A stretch of 64,000 nt of DNA. Source: JAHEZL01 sp046074525. GTDB lineage: Bacteria > Bacteroidota > Bacteroidia > Flavobacteriales_C > GCA-002722245. Position numbers and translations under genes: made by a program. Where the stretch lies: NCBI GenBank assembly GCA_046074525.1, contig JBJTOK010000010.1:62001-126000 (forward strand), written 5' to 3'. The notes beneath the pieces were generated by a model. That model was not told where the DNA came from. It saw only the letters and a list, made by a program, of their open reading frames with translations, and did not search any database. Position 1 is the stretch's first letter, and each line of letters begins with the position of its first letter. Positions 33,662-41,998 of this stretch are shown piece after piece.

Positions 33662-35137
33662 TTAGCCTTCATAGGTCCACTCAGCTCCGTCTTTAGTGTC
33701 TTTAACTGCTATTTTCAATTCTTTCAGGGTGTCACGTATTTTATCCGACATCGCATAGTTTTTATTCAACTTGGCATCTTTTCTCAACTCAAGGATGATA
33801 TCCATCAACCCTTTGGAAAGACCATTATCACTACCTTCCGCGCCTTCCAGCTGAAGTCCCAAGATAGAAAAAAGGAAATCTTCAAATAATTTTCTCAATG
33901 AGTTAAGATCATTCCGGGAAATCGTTTTTGTTCCAGCTTTCAAAAGATTGATTTCTTTCACCGCATCAAATAAAACCGCCACAACGATTGGAGTATTGAA
34001 GTCGTCGTTCATGGCCTCGTAGCAACGTTTACTGAGCGAGGCAACATCCACTTCCGATTTATCGGCAACCTTAATTTCATCCAGCTGACCGAGTGCAACC
34101 AATATTCTCTTATATCCTTTCTCTGCAGCCTGAAGTGCCTCATTGGAAAAATCCAATGTGCTGCGGTAGTGACATTGCATCATGAAAAAGCGCACTGTCA
34201 TTGGCGAATAAGCCTTGTCAAGCAACTCACTTTCCCCATTGAACAATTGCGCAGGAAGGAAAAACTTACCTGTGCTTTTCGACATTTTTTCGCCATTCAG
34301 CGTAAGCATATTGGCGTGCATCCAGTACTTTACAGGTTCTTTTCCTGTAGCCGCCTTGTTTTGAGCTATTTCGCATTCATGATGCGGAAATTTCAAGTCC
34401 ATCCCCCCCCCATGAATATCAAATTCTTCACCAAGATACTTAGTGCTCATCACCGAACACTCCAGATGCCATCCCGGAAAACCTTTTCCCCATGGCGAAT
34501 TCCATTGCATGATATGCTCGGGAGAAGCTTGTTTCCAAAGAGCAAAGTCGAGCGGACTCTTTTTATCATCCTGTCCATCGAGATTTTCGCGGGTAGCCGA
34601 CAAAAGCTCATCTATTTTCCTTCCTGAAAGCTCACCATAATTGGAACTTTCGGAGAATTTCTTCACATCAAAGTATACCGATCCATTTGCTTCGTAAGCA
34701 AATCCTCTGTTCATGATTTGCTGTGTGGTTTCAATCTGCTCCACAAGATGCGCGGTAGCAGTAGGTTCAATGCTCGGCGGAAGGTTATTGAAGGCCTTCA
34801 TCACATCATGAAAACCATTGGTGTATTTCTGTACAATTTCCATTGGCTCAAGATTTTCGAGCTTGGCTTTCTTAGCAATTTTGTCTTCACCCTGATCGGC
34901 ATCATTCTCCAAATGTCCTACATCAGTAATATTTCTCACATATCTTACTTTATAGCCAAGATGAGTGAGGTAGCGGTAAATAACATCAAAGGAAATAAAG
35001 GTGCGGCAATTGCCAATATGCACATCATTGTAAACGGTAGGACCGCAAACATACATGCCCACGAATGGCGGATTGATGGGTTTAAACGCTTCCTTTTTTC
35101 TGGATAAAGTATTGTAAATGATCAATTCACTCTGCAT
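33662..35137 (-). CDS. cysS: Cysteinyl-tRNA synthetase
   Basis: A 491-residue class I synthetase charging tRNA-Cys. The HIGH motif is HIGN (40-43), the KMSKS motif is at 284-288, and the zinc-site Cys and His residues are in MYVCGPTVYND (C31), GWHLECSVM (C227) and FPHHECE (H252). The conserved HGGG of HGGGMDLKFPHH is encoded by a run of nine consecutive G on the coding strand (34403-34411), a slippage-prone tract inside an essential gene. The C-terminal helical domain is present and length is normal. It is the first of four synthetase genes on this strand within 8 kb. Confidence 0.97.
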   Translation of the reverse strand: MQSELIIYNTLSRKKEAFKPINPPFVGMYVCGPTVYNDVHIGNCRTFISFDVIYRYLTHLGYKVRYVRNITDVGHLENDADQGEDKIAKKAKLENLEPMEIVQKYTNGFHDVMKAFNNLPPSIEPTATAHLVEQIETTQQIMNRGFAYEANGSVYFDVKKFSESSNYGELSGRKIDELLSATRENLDGQDDKKSPLDFALWKQASPEHIMQWNSPWGKGFPGWHLECSVMSTKYLGEEFDIHGGGMDLKFPHHECEIAQNKAATGKEPVKYWMHANMLTLNGEKMSKSTGKFFLPAQLFNGESELLDKAYSPMTVRFFMMQCHYRSTLDFSNEALQAAEKGYKRILVALGQLDEIKVADKSEVDVASLSKRCYEAMNDDFNTPIVVAVLFDAVKEINLLKAGTKTISRNDLNSLRKLFEDFLFSILGLQLEGAEGSDNGLSKGLMDIILELRKDAKLNKNYAMSDKIRDTLKELKIAVKDTKDGAEWTYEG

Positions 35138-35204
35138 TTTTCTTGCTTTCTGGTACGAATGCGTGAAATTAAGAATAAATGAGAAGAGTTAAAAAAGGGA
35201 GTAC

Positions 35205-36092
35205 TTACCTGCCTGCTTCCTCGTGGTTGATGATCTGCACGATTTTACCCTGTTTGTACACAGTGGTTTTGAAGAGTTTTCCATCAGAAGTATATTGAAA
35301 AACCTTTCCATCTTTAAGGAAGCCATTTTCAAATAATCCTTGACGCGCAACGCGGCCCTGGCGGTCTTTGAGTCGATACATTCCGTTACCGTCGAAAACT
35401 CCTTCTTTATATTTTTCTTCTCCTCCTTCTTCTCCCTTATCTTCGGGAGCCTTATTTTCAGGCTCCTTCTTAGCAACAGAATTACTAGGAGTTGCCATTA
35501 CTTTTCTCTCGTAAACTTTGGATGTTGCGGCATCGAACTTGCCGTCCTGATAGTTCTTTTCGGATTTAAGTTCCCCGTTGTCGTAGTATTCCTTGATTAC
35601 CCCTGTTTCTTTCCCATCTATCCATTCACCTTCTATCATCAACTTACCGTTTTCGTGATAATACTTCTGAACCCCGGTACGGGTTCCCTGATTGTTGTAC
35701 TTCCAGTCACTGGCAATTTGTCCGTTTTCGTAGTAATATTTGTATTCCCCTATCCATCGGTTGTTTTTCCAGATCCCTTCCTCTCTTTTATTACCGTTTG
35801 GATAATAGAATATGGCATAACCGTTTGGTCGGTTGCTTACATAAGTGATGACATCTTTTACTTTATCGTTATTGAAATAATGGGTCCACTTCCCATTCTT
35901 CATATCATCCTGGTAATCGCCTTCTTCTACTTTCTGATCGTCTTTATAATCCGGGAGTTTTTTATCTCTGTTGAAGTAAACCCAATGACCTTGCTTTAGG
36001 TTGTTCGCATCAGTTACATTGTAAGTGCCATTCTGTGCAGCCAGTGGGCGGGCCATCGCTACAATGATCAATATGGCTATTACTTTTTTCAT
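35205..36092 (-). CDS. Secreted MORN-variant (YwqK-like) repeat protein
   Basis: A 295-residue exported protein. The signal peptide MKKVIAILIIVAMARPLAAQ ends before Gln. About seven degenerate repeats of ~22 residues follow with the pattern (E/K)G-x-Y/W-x-(D/N)-G-x-x-(I/L)-x-x-Y, e.g. YYENGQIASDWKYNNQGTRTG and YYDNGELKSEKNYQDGKF (the two segments given here are abbreviated by eye). This is the MORN_2 type often labelled YwqK-family antitoxin, though no toxin is adjacent and the label should not be taken as function. A Glu/Lys-rich acidic linker lies near residue 210. A possible -7 box TATATTTG (36212-36219, minus strand) implies a ~115-nt leader. Confidence 0.82.
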   Translation of the reverse strand: MKKVIAILIIVAMARPLAAQNGTYNVTDANNLKQGHWVYFNRDKKLPDYKDDQKVEEGDYQDDMKNGKWTHYFNNDKVKDVITYVSNRPNGYAIFYYPNGNKREEGIWKNNRWIGEYKYYYENGQIASDWKYNNQGTRTGVQKYYHENGKLMIEGEWIDGKETGVIKEYYDNGELKSEKNYQDGKFDAATSKVYERKVMATPSNSVAKKEPENKAPEDKGEEGGEEKYKEGVFDGNGMYRLKDRQGRVARQGLFENGFLKDGKVFQYTSDGKLFKTTVYKQGKIVQIINHEEAGR

Positions 36093-36227
36093 TAGCGTTT
36101 GGGGGTTCTACAGTTTTTTACTTGTTTTTAACAAATTTTGTTTCATATCAGATACTTTTTTAAGTGAAACCACGTATTGGCACCATCGGAATATACGTAG
36201 TCACATTATTTCAAATATAGGACCATT

Positions 36228-37976
36228 CTATTTATTTATTGTTAAGCCTAGTTCAACTAATTGTTTACTATCTATCAATGAAGGCGAGTCTATCATTACA
36301 TCGCGGCCCGAGTTGTTTTTTGGGAAAGCGATAAAATCGCGGATAGAATCCTTCCCCGAAAAAATAGCGCACATCCTGTCGAAACCGAAAGCGAGTCCGG
36401 CATGTGGTGGTGCTCCATATTCAAAGGCATTCATCAGAAAGCCAAACTGATTTTGGGCTTCTTCATCGCTAAAGCCAAGAATACTGAACATTTGCTTTTG
36501 CAAACCACGGTCGTGAATACGCACTGATCCTCCTCCCAATTCCACTCCATTGATCACCATATCATAAGCATTAGCTCTTACTTTCCCGGGATCAGAAGTC
36601 ATCAAGGCCACATCCTCCGGCAAAGGAGAAGTGAATGGATGGTGCATTGCAAAGAAGCGTTTTTCATCCTCACTCCATTCCAACAAAGGGAAATCAATCA
36701 CCCACAGCGGCTTAAATACTTTAGGATCTCTGAGTCCGAGTTCCTGTGCGAGTTGAAGGCGCAGCTCCGACAAAGCCTTGCGGGTCTTATCGGCGGAGCC
36801 AGCCAATACCAATATTAAATCACCGGCTTTTGCCCCAAAGGCATCGGCCCATTTTTTCAGTTCTTCAGGAGAGTAAAACTTATCCACTGATGATTTATAG
36901 GTTCCATCACTATTGCACTTAACATACACGAGTCCGGTAGCACCAATCTGTGGTTTTTTCACAAAATCGGTCAACGCATCCAGCTGTTTCCTGGTGTATT
37001 CCGAGCAACCTGTAGCGTTAATACCCACTACCAATTCAGCAGCATCAAAAACCTGGAACCCTTTATTTTTCACGACATCATTCAGTTCCACAAACTTCAT
37101 ATCGAAACGCAGATCGGGCTTATCACAGCCATAGTATTTCATAGCATCGGCATAAGTCATACGTGGGAAAACCGGAAGTTGGATATTGAGTACTTTATTG
37201 AATAAATGTGTGATCAGACCTTCGAAAGTCTGCAAAACATCTTCTCGGGTCACGAAAGACATCTCACAGTCGATTTGTGTAAATTCAGGTTGACGATCGG
37301 CCCTCAAGTCCTCATCACGGAAGCATTTCACAATCTGGTAATATCTGTCGATACCAGCCACCATGAGCAATTGCTTAAAGGTTTGCGGCGACTGAGGCAG
37401 AGCGTAAAACTCTCCCGGATTCATGCGTGAAGGCACCACAAAATCGCGGGCGCCTTCAGGTGTGGATTTAATCAAATAAGGAGTTTCTACTTCAAGGAAA
37501 TTCAGGGTATCCAGATACTTTCTTGATTCAATTGACAAGCGGTGTCTCAATTCCAAAGCGCTTCTCACAGGAGTACGACGGATATCGAGATAACGGTATT
37601 TCATCCGCAGCTCATCTCCTCCATCGGTATCATCTTCAATGGTGAAAGGAGGCGTTTTAGATTTATTCAGCAGGGTCAGTTTAGCCACCTGGATCTCAAT
37701 ATCTCCTGTTGGGATATTGGCATTTTTTGAAGCCCTTTCAATCACTATGCCTTCCGCGGTAACAACATCTTCACGGGAAAGAGAGCGGGCAGCAGCGAGC
37801 GCAGCAGCATCCGATTTCCCTTCTTCCAGAGTCAGTTGGGTAAGTCCGTAACGGTCGCGAAGATCAATCCACAACATCCCCCCTTTATCTCTGACCTTTT
37901 GCACCCAACCACTTAAAACAACCGATTTTCCGATATTTTCGCTTCGCAGTTCCCCGCAGGTATTTGTTCTTAACAT
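36228..37976 (-). CDS. aspS: Aspartyl-tRNA synthetase
   Basis: A 582-residue class II synthetase of bacterial type. The N-terminal OB anticodon-binding domain begins LRTNTCGELRSENIGKSVVL. Motif 2 is FRDEDLRADRQPEFTQID. The bacterial GAD insertion domain lies between about residues 290 and 400. Motif 3 is GLAFGFDRM near the C-terminus. A non-discriminating function (Asp onto both tRNA-Asp and tRNA-Asn) cannot be excluded because gatCAB and asnS are not in view. The start lies 10 bp downstream of the trpS stop, so trpS-aspS form an operon. Confidence 0.97.
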   Translation of the reverse strand: MLRTNTCGELRSENIGKSVVLSGWVQKVRDKGGMLWIDLRDRYGLTQLTLEEGKSDAAALAAARSLSREDVVTAEGIVIERASKNANIPTGDIEIQVAKLTLLNKSKTPPFTIEDDTDGGDELRMKYRYLDIRRTPVRSALELRHRLSIESRKYLDTLNFLEVETPYLIKSTPEGARDFVVPSRMNPGEFYALPQSPQTFKQLLMVAGIDRYYQIVKCFRDEDLRADRQPEFTQIDCEMSFVTREDVLQTFEGLITHLFNKVLNIQLPVFPRMTYADAMKYYGCDKPDLRFDMKFVELNDVVKNKGFQVFDAAELVVGINATGCSEYTRKQLDALTDFVKKPQIGATGLVYVKCNSDGTYKSSVDKFYSPEELKKWADAFGAKAGDLILVLAGSADKTRKALSELRLQLAQELGLRDPKVFKPLWVIDFPLLEWSEDEKRFFAMHHPFTSPLPEDVALMTSDPGKVRANAYDMVINGVELGGGSVRIHDRGLQKQMFSILGFSDEEAQNQFGFLMNAFEYGAPPHAGLAFGFDRMCAIFSGKDSIRDFIAFPKNNSGRDVMIDSPSLIDSKQLVELGLTINK

Positions 37977-37986
37977 AGTATTTTCC

Positions 37987-38955
37987 TTAATATCCCAATG
38001 CCTTTCTTACCCTTTGCAGGGTGACAGAAGCAACGCTCCTGGCTTTATCGGCACCTATTTTGAGTTTTTTATCTAATTCTTCCCTGTTCGACATGTAGTA
38101 TTTGAAAGCTTCACGCTCTTTGGAAAAGCGTCCCACCAATTCTTCAAATAATGCCTGTTTGGCATGGCCGTAACCATAACCACCTTTGCGGTAATTTTCC
38201 TTCATGGTCTCTACTTTTTCAGGAGAGGCAATGAGTTCATATAACTTCACCACGTTACAGGTTTCCGGATCTTTGCTTTCTTCCAGTCCTTTACTATCGG
38301 TCACCACCGACATCACTACCTTACGCAATTCTTTATCCGGAAGGAATATATTGATGGAGTTGCCATACGACTTGCTCATTTTGCGACCATCAACACCCGG
38401 CACATACATTGTCTTTTCATTAAAACTTACTTCAGGAACACCAAATAAATCAGGATGCTGAAAATTCAACTTATCAGCTAAATCCCTGGTAAATTCAAGA
38501 TGTTGCTTCTGGTCCTTACCCACCGGAACAATCTCCGCATTATACAGCAAAATATCTGCTGCCATAAGGACAGGGTAGACGAACAATCCGGCATTGACTT
38601 CACTTACATTTTCCGACTTATCCTTGAAGGAATGCGCCAGTTGAAGTCGGTTGAAGGACATGTAACAATTGAGGTACCATGCCAGCTCACACACTTCCGG
38701 TACATCCGACTGGCGGTAAAACACATTTTTTTCGATGTCAAAGCCACAGGCCAGCCAGGTCGCAGCTACCGCATAGGTATTCTCTCTTCGGAGATCGGCA
38801 TCTTTAATTGTGGTTAAGGAATGAAGGTCTGCAATAAAACCATAAGTTTCATTAGCGCTGTCTTTCGACGATTCTACTGCAGGAATGATAGCTCCCAGAA
38901 GGTTTCCCAAATGAGGGACTCCTGTACTCTGTATACCTGTTAGTATTCTTGCCAT
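37987..38955 (-). CDS. trpS: Tryptophanyl-tRNA synthetase
   Basis: A 322-residue class I synthetase charging tRNA-Trp. It has the HIGH-type motif in GIQSTGVPHLGNLLGAI at the N-terminus and the KMSKS motif in GVDGRKMSKSYGN. Length is typical for bacterial TrpRS. A perfect -7 box TAGTTTTG (38970-38977, minus strand) with a TTG 19 bp upstream (38997-38999) gives a convincing promoter with a ~14-nt leader. aspS follows in the same transcript. Confidence 0.97.
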   Translation of the reverse strand: MARILTGIQSTGVPHLGNLLGAIIPAVESSKDSANETYGFIADLHSLTTIKDADLRRENTYAVAATWLACGFDIEKNVFYRQSDVPEVCELAWYLNCYMSFNRLQLAHSFKDKSENVSEVNAGLFVYPVLMAADILLYNAEIVPVGKDQKQHLEFTRDLADKLNFQHPDLFGVPEVSFNEKTMYVPGVDGRKMSKSYGNSINIFLPDKELRKVVMSVVTDSKGLEESKDPETCNVVKLYELIASPEKVETMKENYRKGGYGYGHAKQALFEELVGRFSKEREAFKYYMSNREELDKKLKIGADKARSVASVTLQRVRKALGY

Positions 38956-38969
38956 TGGTCAAATTTGCA

Positions 38970-38999
38970 CAAAACTAGTCAATTAACTAAATACTACAA
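38970..38999 (-). promoter_or_regulatory. Promoter of the trpS-aspS operon
   Basis: On the minus strand TTG (38997-38999), a 19-bp gap and TAGTTTTG (38970-38977) fit the Bacteroidota -33/-7 pattern TTG-N17-23-TAnnTTTG. It lies in the short spacer before trpS. Confidence 0.55.
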
Positions 39000-39003
39000 G
39001 AGT

Positions 39004-39486
39004 CTATTTGCTTTGTGAAGGTGTTTCGATGGTATTGCTTTCGTGGCCAGCCCTGTCTTTAATCAGTACTTTATACTGATAAGGATAGGAAGTTTTGTAA
39101 TTGTAAGGAGGTTGCAAACGGATCACCTTAAGATAAGTACCTTCAATGCCATTGTTATTGCCGGTTGGTGTGAGTTTCGGAAAATAATCCTTAAACTGCG
39201 GAACGGTGGTATCCCTTACAAAACCACCTCCCTTATTTTCATAGTAATCTATAAATACTGAAGGAGACACATCATCCCCCGAACCAATGTCGCCATCGCC
39301 ATCCTGAAATGAAAAAGTGAGATAGGCTGAATCAGCAACGTTTTTGCCATTTTCAACATGAGTAAAAACCTGATAGCTCTGGAAAGTAATAGCGGGAACT
39401 ATATCAAACTCCTTTCTCTTGATGCAGGCATTGAAGAGAAAAGCAATTCCAAAAAGTAGCACTATCTTTACCGGGGTATACCGCAT
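39004..39486 (-). CDS. Predicted lipoprotein, hypothetical
   Basis: A 160-residue protein beginning MRYTPVKIVLLFGIAFLFNAC, a lipoprotein signal with lipobox FNAC. The mature part contains YLTFSFQDGDGDIGSGDDVS, reminiscent of calcium-binding Asp/Gly loops, and an Ig-like end (YQYKVLIKDRAGHESNTI). It resembles lipoproteins widespread in Bacteroidota with a QDGDGDIG segment, but I know no function. Its ATG overlaps head-to-head with the ATG of the LuxE-like gene (CATG), so each gene's promoter must lie within or very near the other's coding region. Confidence 0.8.
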   Translation of the reverse strand: MRYTPVKIVLLFGIAFLFNACIKRKEFDIVPAITFQSYQVFTHVENGKNVADSAYLTFSFQDGDGDIGSGDDVSPSVFIDYYENKGGGFVRDTTVPQFKDYFPKLTPTGNNNGIEGTYLKVIRLQPPYNYKTSYPYQYKVLIKDRAGHESNTIETPSQSK

Positions 39487-40465
39487 GATGACTTATTCAA
39501 AACTTGAAAATACAACATTTAGTGTTGAATCGGAAAAGGATTTTTTGGCCTGCGCCTTTGAAGTCTTTGAATATCAATATGCGAATAACAACACTTACCG
39601 GGAATTCATTGACTTGCTTCCTTCATTTAACAAAAAGAACATCAAATCTGTAAGTGATTTTCCCTTTTTACCGATACAGTTTTTTAAATCGCGACAAATT
39701 GTAAGTACTCCCAACCCATCTCCAGTCATTTTCCAGAGCAGCGGCACCACTTCTGAAAACCCAGGAAAACACTATGTCTCCGATATTCAGCTTTACGAAA
39801 AAAGTTTCCTGAAAAGCTTCCATCATTTTTATGGAAATCCCGAAGGAAAAGCCATCATTGGGTTACTACCTTCCTATATGGAGCGACAGAATTCTTCGTT
39901 AATTTATATGGTTCAGAAGCTTGTAGAATGCTCCAAACATCCTAAAAGTGGGTTCACATTGGATCCGGATGAAGAACTCATCCATTTCCTTACCGGGAGC
40001 GATGAACCTAAAATTCTTTTCGGTGTGACTTTCGCCTTGCTGGATTTCGCCGATAGGATAAAGGCTCCATTGAAAAACACCATCATCATTGAAACCGGCG
40101 GAATGAAAGGTCGGGGCAAAGAGCTAACCCGCATGGAACTGCATCAAAAACTGAAAGAAAGTTTTCTCTGTTCCATCCATTCCGAGTATGGAATGACCGA
40201 ACTTTTATCGCAGGCTTATTGCAAAGACGATCTCACTTTTACAGCGCCGTCATGGATGAAAACTCTGGTGAGGGATGCCTATGATCCATTCCAGATCAGC
40301 ACTTCGGGAAAAGGTGCACTGAATGTTATTGATCTTGCCAACCTTCATTCCTGCTCGTTTATTGCTACCGATGATCTCGGGCAAGTGCATAGCAACGGAC
40401 AGTTTGAAGTCAGCGGACGATTGGACAATTCCGATTTGAGAGGTTGTAATTTGCTGGTGCTATAG
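39485..40465 (+). CDS. LuxE-like acyl-protein synthetase family protein
   Basis: A 326-residue protein of the LuxE / acyl-protein synthetase family, within the adenylate-forming superfamily. The glycine-rich adenylation loop is FQSSGTTSENPGKHYVSD (about residues 83-100). Later blocks are IIETGGMKGRGKELTR and CSIHSEYGMTELLSQAY, the family's second core motif. LuxE activates fatty acids for reduction in luminescence, but no luxAB/C genes are present. In Bacteroidota such free-standing genes are of unknown role, perhaps activating an acyl or aryl carboxylate. The start is the ATG at 39485 or 39488; a longer frame from 39419 would run antisense over the lipoprotein signal peptide. Confidence 0.8.
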   Translation: MMTYSKLENTTFSVESEKDFLACAFEVFEYQYANNNTYREFIDLLPSFNKKNIKSVSDFPFLPIQFFKSRQIVSTPNPSPVIFQSSGTTSENPGKHYVSDIQLYEKSFLKSFHHFYGNPEGKAIIGLLPSYMERQNSSLIYMVQKLVECSKHPKSGFTLDPDEELIHFLTGSDEPKILFGVTFALLDFADRIKAPLKNTIIIETGGMKGRGKELTRMELHQKLKESFLCSIHSEYGMTELLSQAYCKDDLTFTAPSWMKTLVRDAYDPFQISTSGKGALNVIDLANLHSCSFIATDDLGQVHSNGQFEVSGRLDNSDLRGCNLLVL

Positions 40466-40466
40466 C

Positions 40467-41744
40467 TTACTCCGTTACAACGAGATGATATTTCTTCTTT
40501 CCTGCCTGAATAATGATGTATTTATCCCTAATCAGGTCGCTGGAAGTAACACTCCTGCTTTCATCAACCTTGGCTTTATTCAATGAAACTGCGTTTCCCT
40601 GTATATTCCTCCGGGCCTCCCCTTTAGAAGGATACACGCCAGTGGTTTCGGTGAGGAAATCAATAACACCAATACCTGCACTCAGCTTGTCTTTAGGGAC
40701 GATGCTTTTAGGAACATCGGCAAAAATGGCCAGTAAATCTTCTTCATTCACGTTGCGCAAAGTTTCTTCGGTGGCCTTACCAAAGAGGATTTGCGAAGCT
40801 TCCAGCGCACGATTGTAATCATCTTCCGAATGCACTGTGATGGTAACTGCTTTCGCTAAGGCTTTCTGCAAAGCGCGCTGACCAGGATCAGCGTTATGTT
40901 CTGCAGCAATAGCATCAATCTCTTCCTTTGATTTCGTAGTAAAAATCTTAATGTATTTCAACGCATCTACATCTGATGAATTGAGCCAGAATTGATAGAA
41001 TTGATAAGGCGATGTTTTTTTAGCATCGAGCCACACATTACCACCTTCCGATTTGCCGAACTTCGTTCCGTCAGATTTTGTAATCAGGTGACCTGTTAAG
41101 GCAAAAGCCTCCCTGTCACTCTTCCTGCGGATCAGCTCGGTACCGGTAGTTATATTCCCCCACTGATCGGATCCGCCCATCTGCAGTTTGCAATTGTATT
41201 TATCATTCAGGTAAAAGAAATCATAACCCTGTATGAGCTGGTAAGAAAATTCTGTAAAAGACAATCCGGTTTCCATCCTGTTCTTCACTGAATCCTTGGC
41301 CATCATATAACTGATGGTAATATTTTTTCCTGCGTCCCGAAGGAAATCGAGCAATGAAATATTCTTAAACCAATCGTAATTATTGACAATATCCGCTGAA
41401 TTGGGAGCATCTGAAAAATCGAGGAATTTCGACAACTGTTTTTTGATGCATTCCTGATTGTGACGCAAAGTTGCTTCATCGAGAAACTTGCGTTCGGCCG
41501 ACTTCCCTGAAGGATCACCCACCATTCCTGTAGCACCTCCAACAAGTGCAATAGGCTTGTGACCGCAAACCTGAAAATGCTTCAAAAGCATAATAGCTGC
41601 CAAATTACCTACGTGGAGGGAATCGGCCGTTGGATCGAAACCAACATATCCTGTAGTTATTTCCTTTTGCAGTTGCTCTTCGGTGCCGGGAATCATATCC
41701 TGCAGCATGCCGCGCCATTTCAATTCTTCAATAAAATTCATCAT
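40467..41744 (-). CDS. tyrS: Tyrosyl-tRNA synthetase
   Basis: A 425-residue class I synthetase charging tRNA-Tyr. The HIGH region is GFDPTADSLHVGNLAAI. The tyrosine-binding block is GGSDQWGNITTG. The KMSKS loop is KFGKSEGG, as usual for TyrRS. The C-terminal ~80 residues are the S4-like tRNA-binding domain (SKGEARRNIQGNAVSLN). A perfect -7 box TATATTTG (41759-41766, minus strand) lies 14 nt upstream. Its stop is 1 bp from the stop of the convergent LuxE-like gene. Confidence 0.97.
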   Translation of the reverse strand: MMNFIEELKWRGMLQDMIPGTEEQLQKEITTGYVGFDPTADSLHVGNLAAIMLLKHFQVCGHKPIALVGGATGMVGDPSGKSAERKFLDEATLRHNQECIKKQLSKFLDFSDAPNSADIVNNYDWFKNISLLDFLRDAGKNITISYMMAKDSVKNRMETGLSFTEFSYQLIQGYDFFYLNDKYNCKLQMGGSDQWGNITTGTELIRRKSDREAFALTGHLITKSDGTKFGKSEGGNVWLDAKKTSPYQFYQFWLNSSDVDALKYIKIFTTKSKEEIDAIAAEHNADPGQRALQKALAKAVTITVHSEDDYNRALEASQILFGKATEETLRNVNEEDLLAIFADVPKSIVPKDKLSAGIGVIDFLTETTGVYPSKGEARRNIQGNAVSLNKAKVDESRSVTSSDLIRDKYIIIQAGKKKYHLVVTE

Positions 41745-41758
41745 GCTAATTTAAAACA

Positions 41759-41766
41759 CAAATATA
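41759..41766 (-). promoter_or_regulatory. -7 promoter box of tyrS
   Basis: The minus strand reads TATATTTG, a perfect TAnnTTTG, 14 nt before the tyrS ATG. No clear -33 TTG was found at the right distance. The 254-bp spacer it lies in (41745-41998) holds nothing else recognisable apart from a weaker box (TATCTTCG, 41985-41992) before the epimerase gene. Confidence 0.45.
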
Positions 41767-41998
41767 GGATTTACTTCTTTGCTTCGGACAGGGATGGATT
41801 CCACATCAGTTTCAGCACGAAGGCAAAAGCATTGTTGCTTCACATTGGGAATCTGCCAACCGAGAGAAACCGGAAAAGCAAAATTCAAAAAGAAACAAGG
41901 AAAATATTCTTTAGCATCAGATTAAAAAAACGAAGCAAAACTAAAATTAATTTCAGGCAGGGTAAAAGATTTTTCTAAATCCTTTATCTTCGTCGAAC

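Noticed and set aside
35340..35999. 219-residue open frame antisense to the secreted MORN-variant gene
   Set aside because: Hydrophobic Phe/Ile/Val-rich reading produced by the complement of Lys/Glu/Asn/Tyr-rich repeats. No start context or homology-like motif; the opposite frame has a signal peptide and clear repeats.
35205..36092. Toxin-antitoxin system (YwqK antitoxin label)
   Set aside because: The MORN-variant protein is secreted and has no adjacent toxin gene; the family name does not imply an antitoxin function here.
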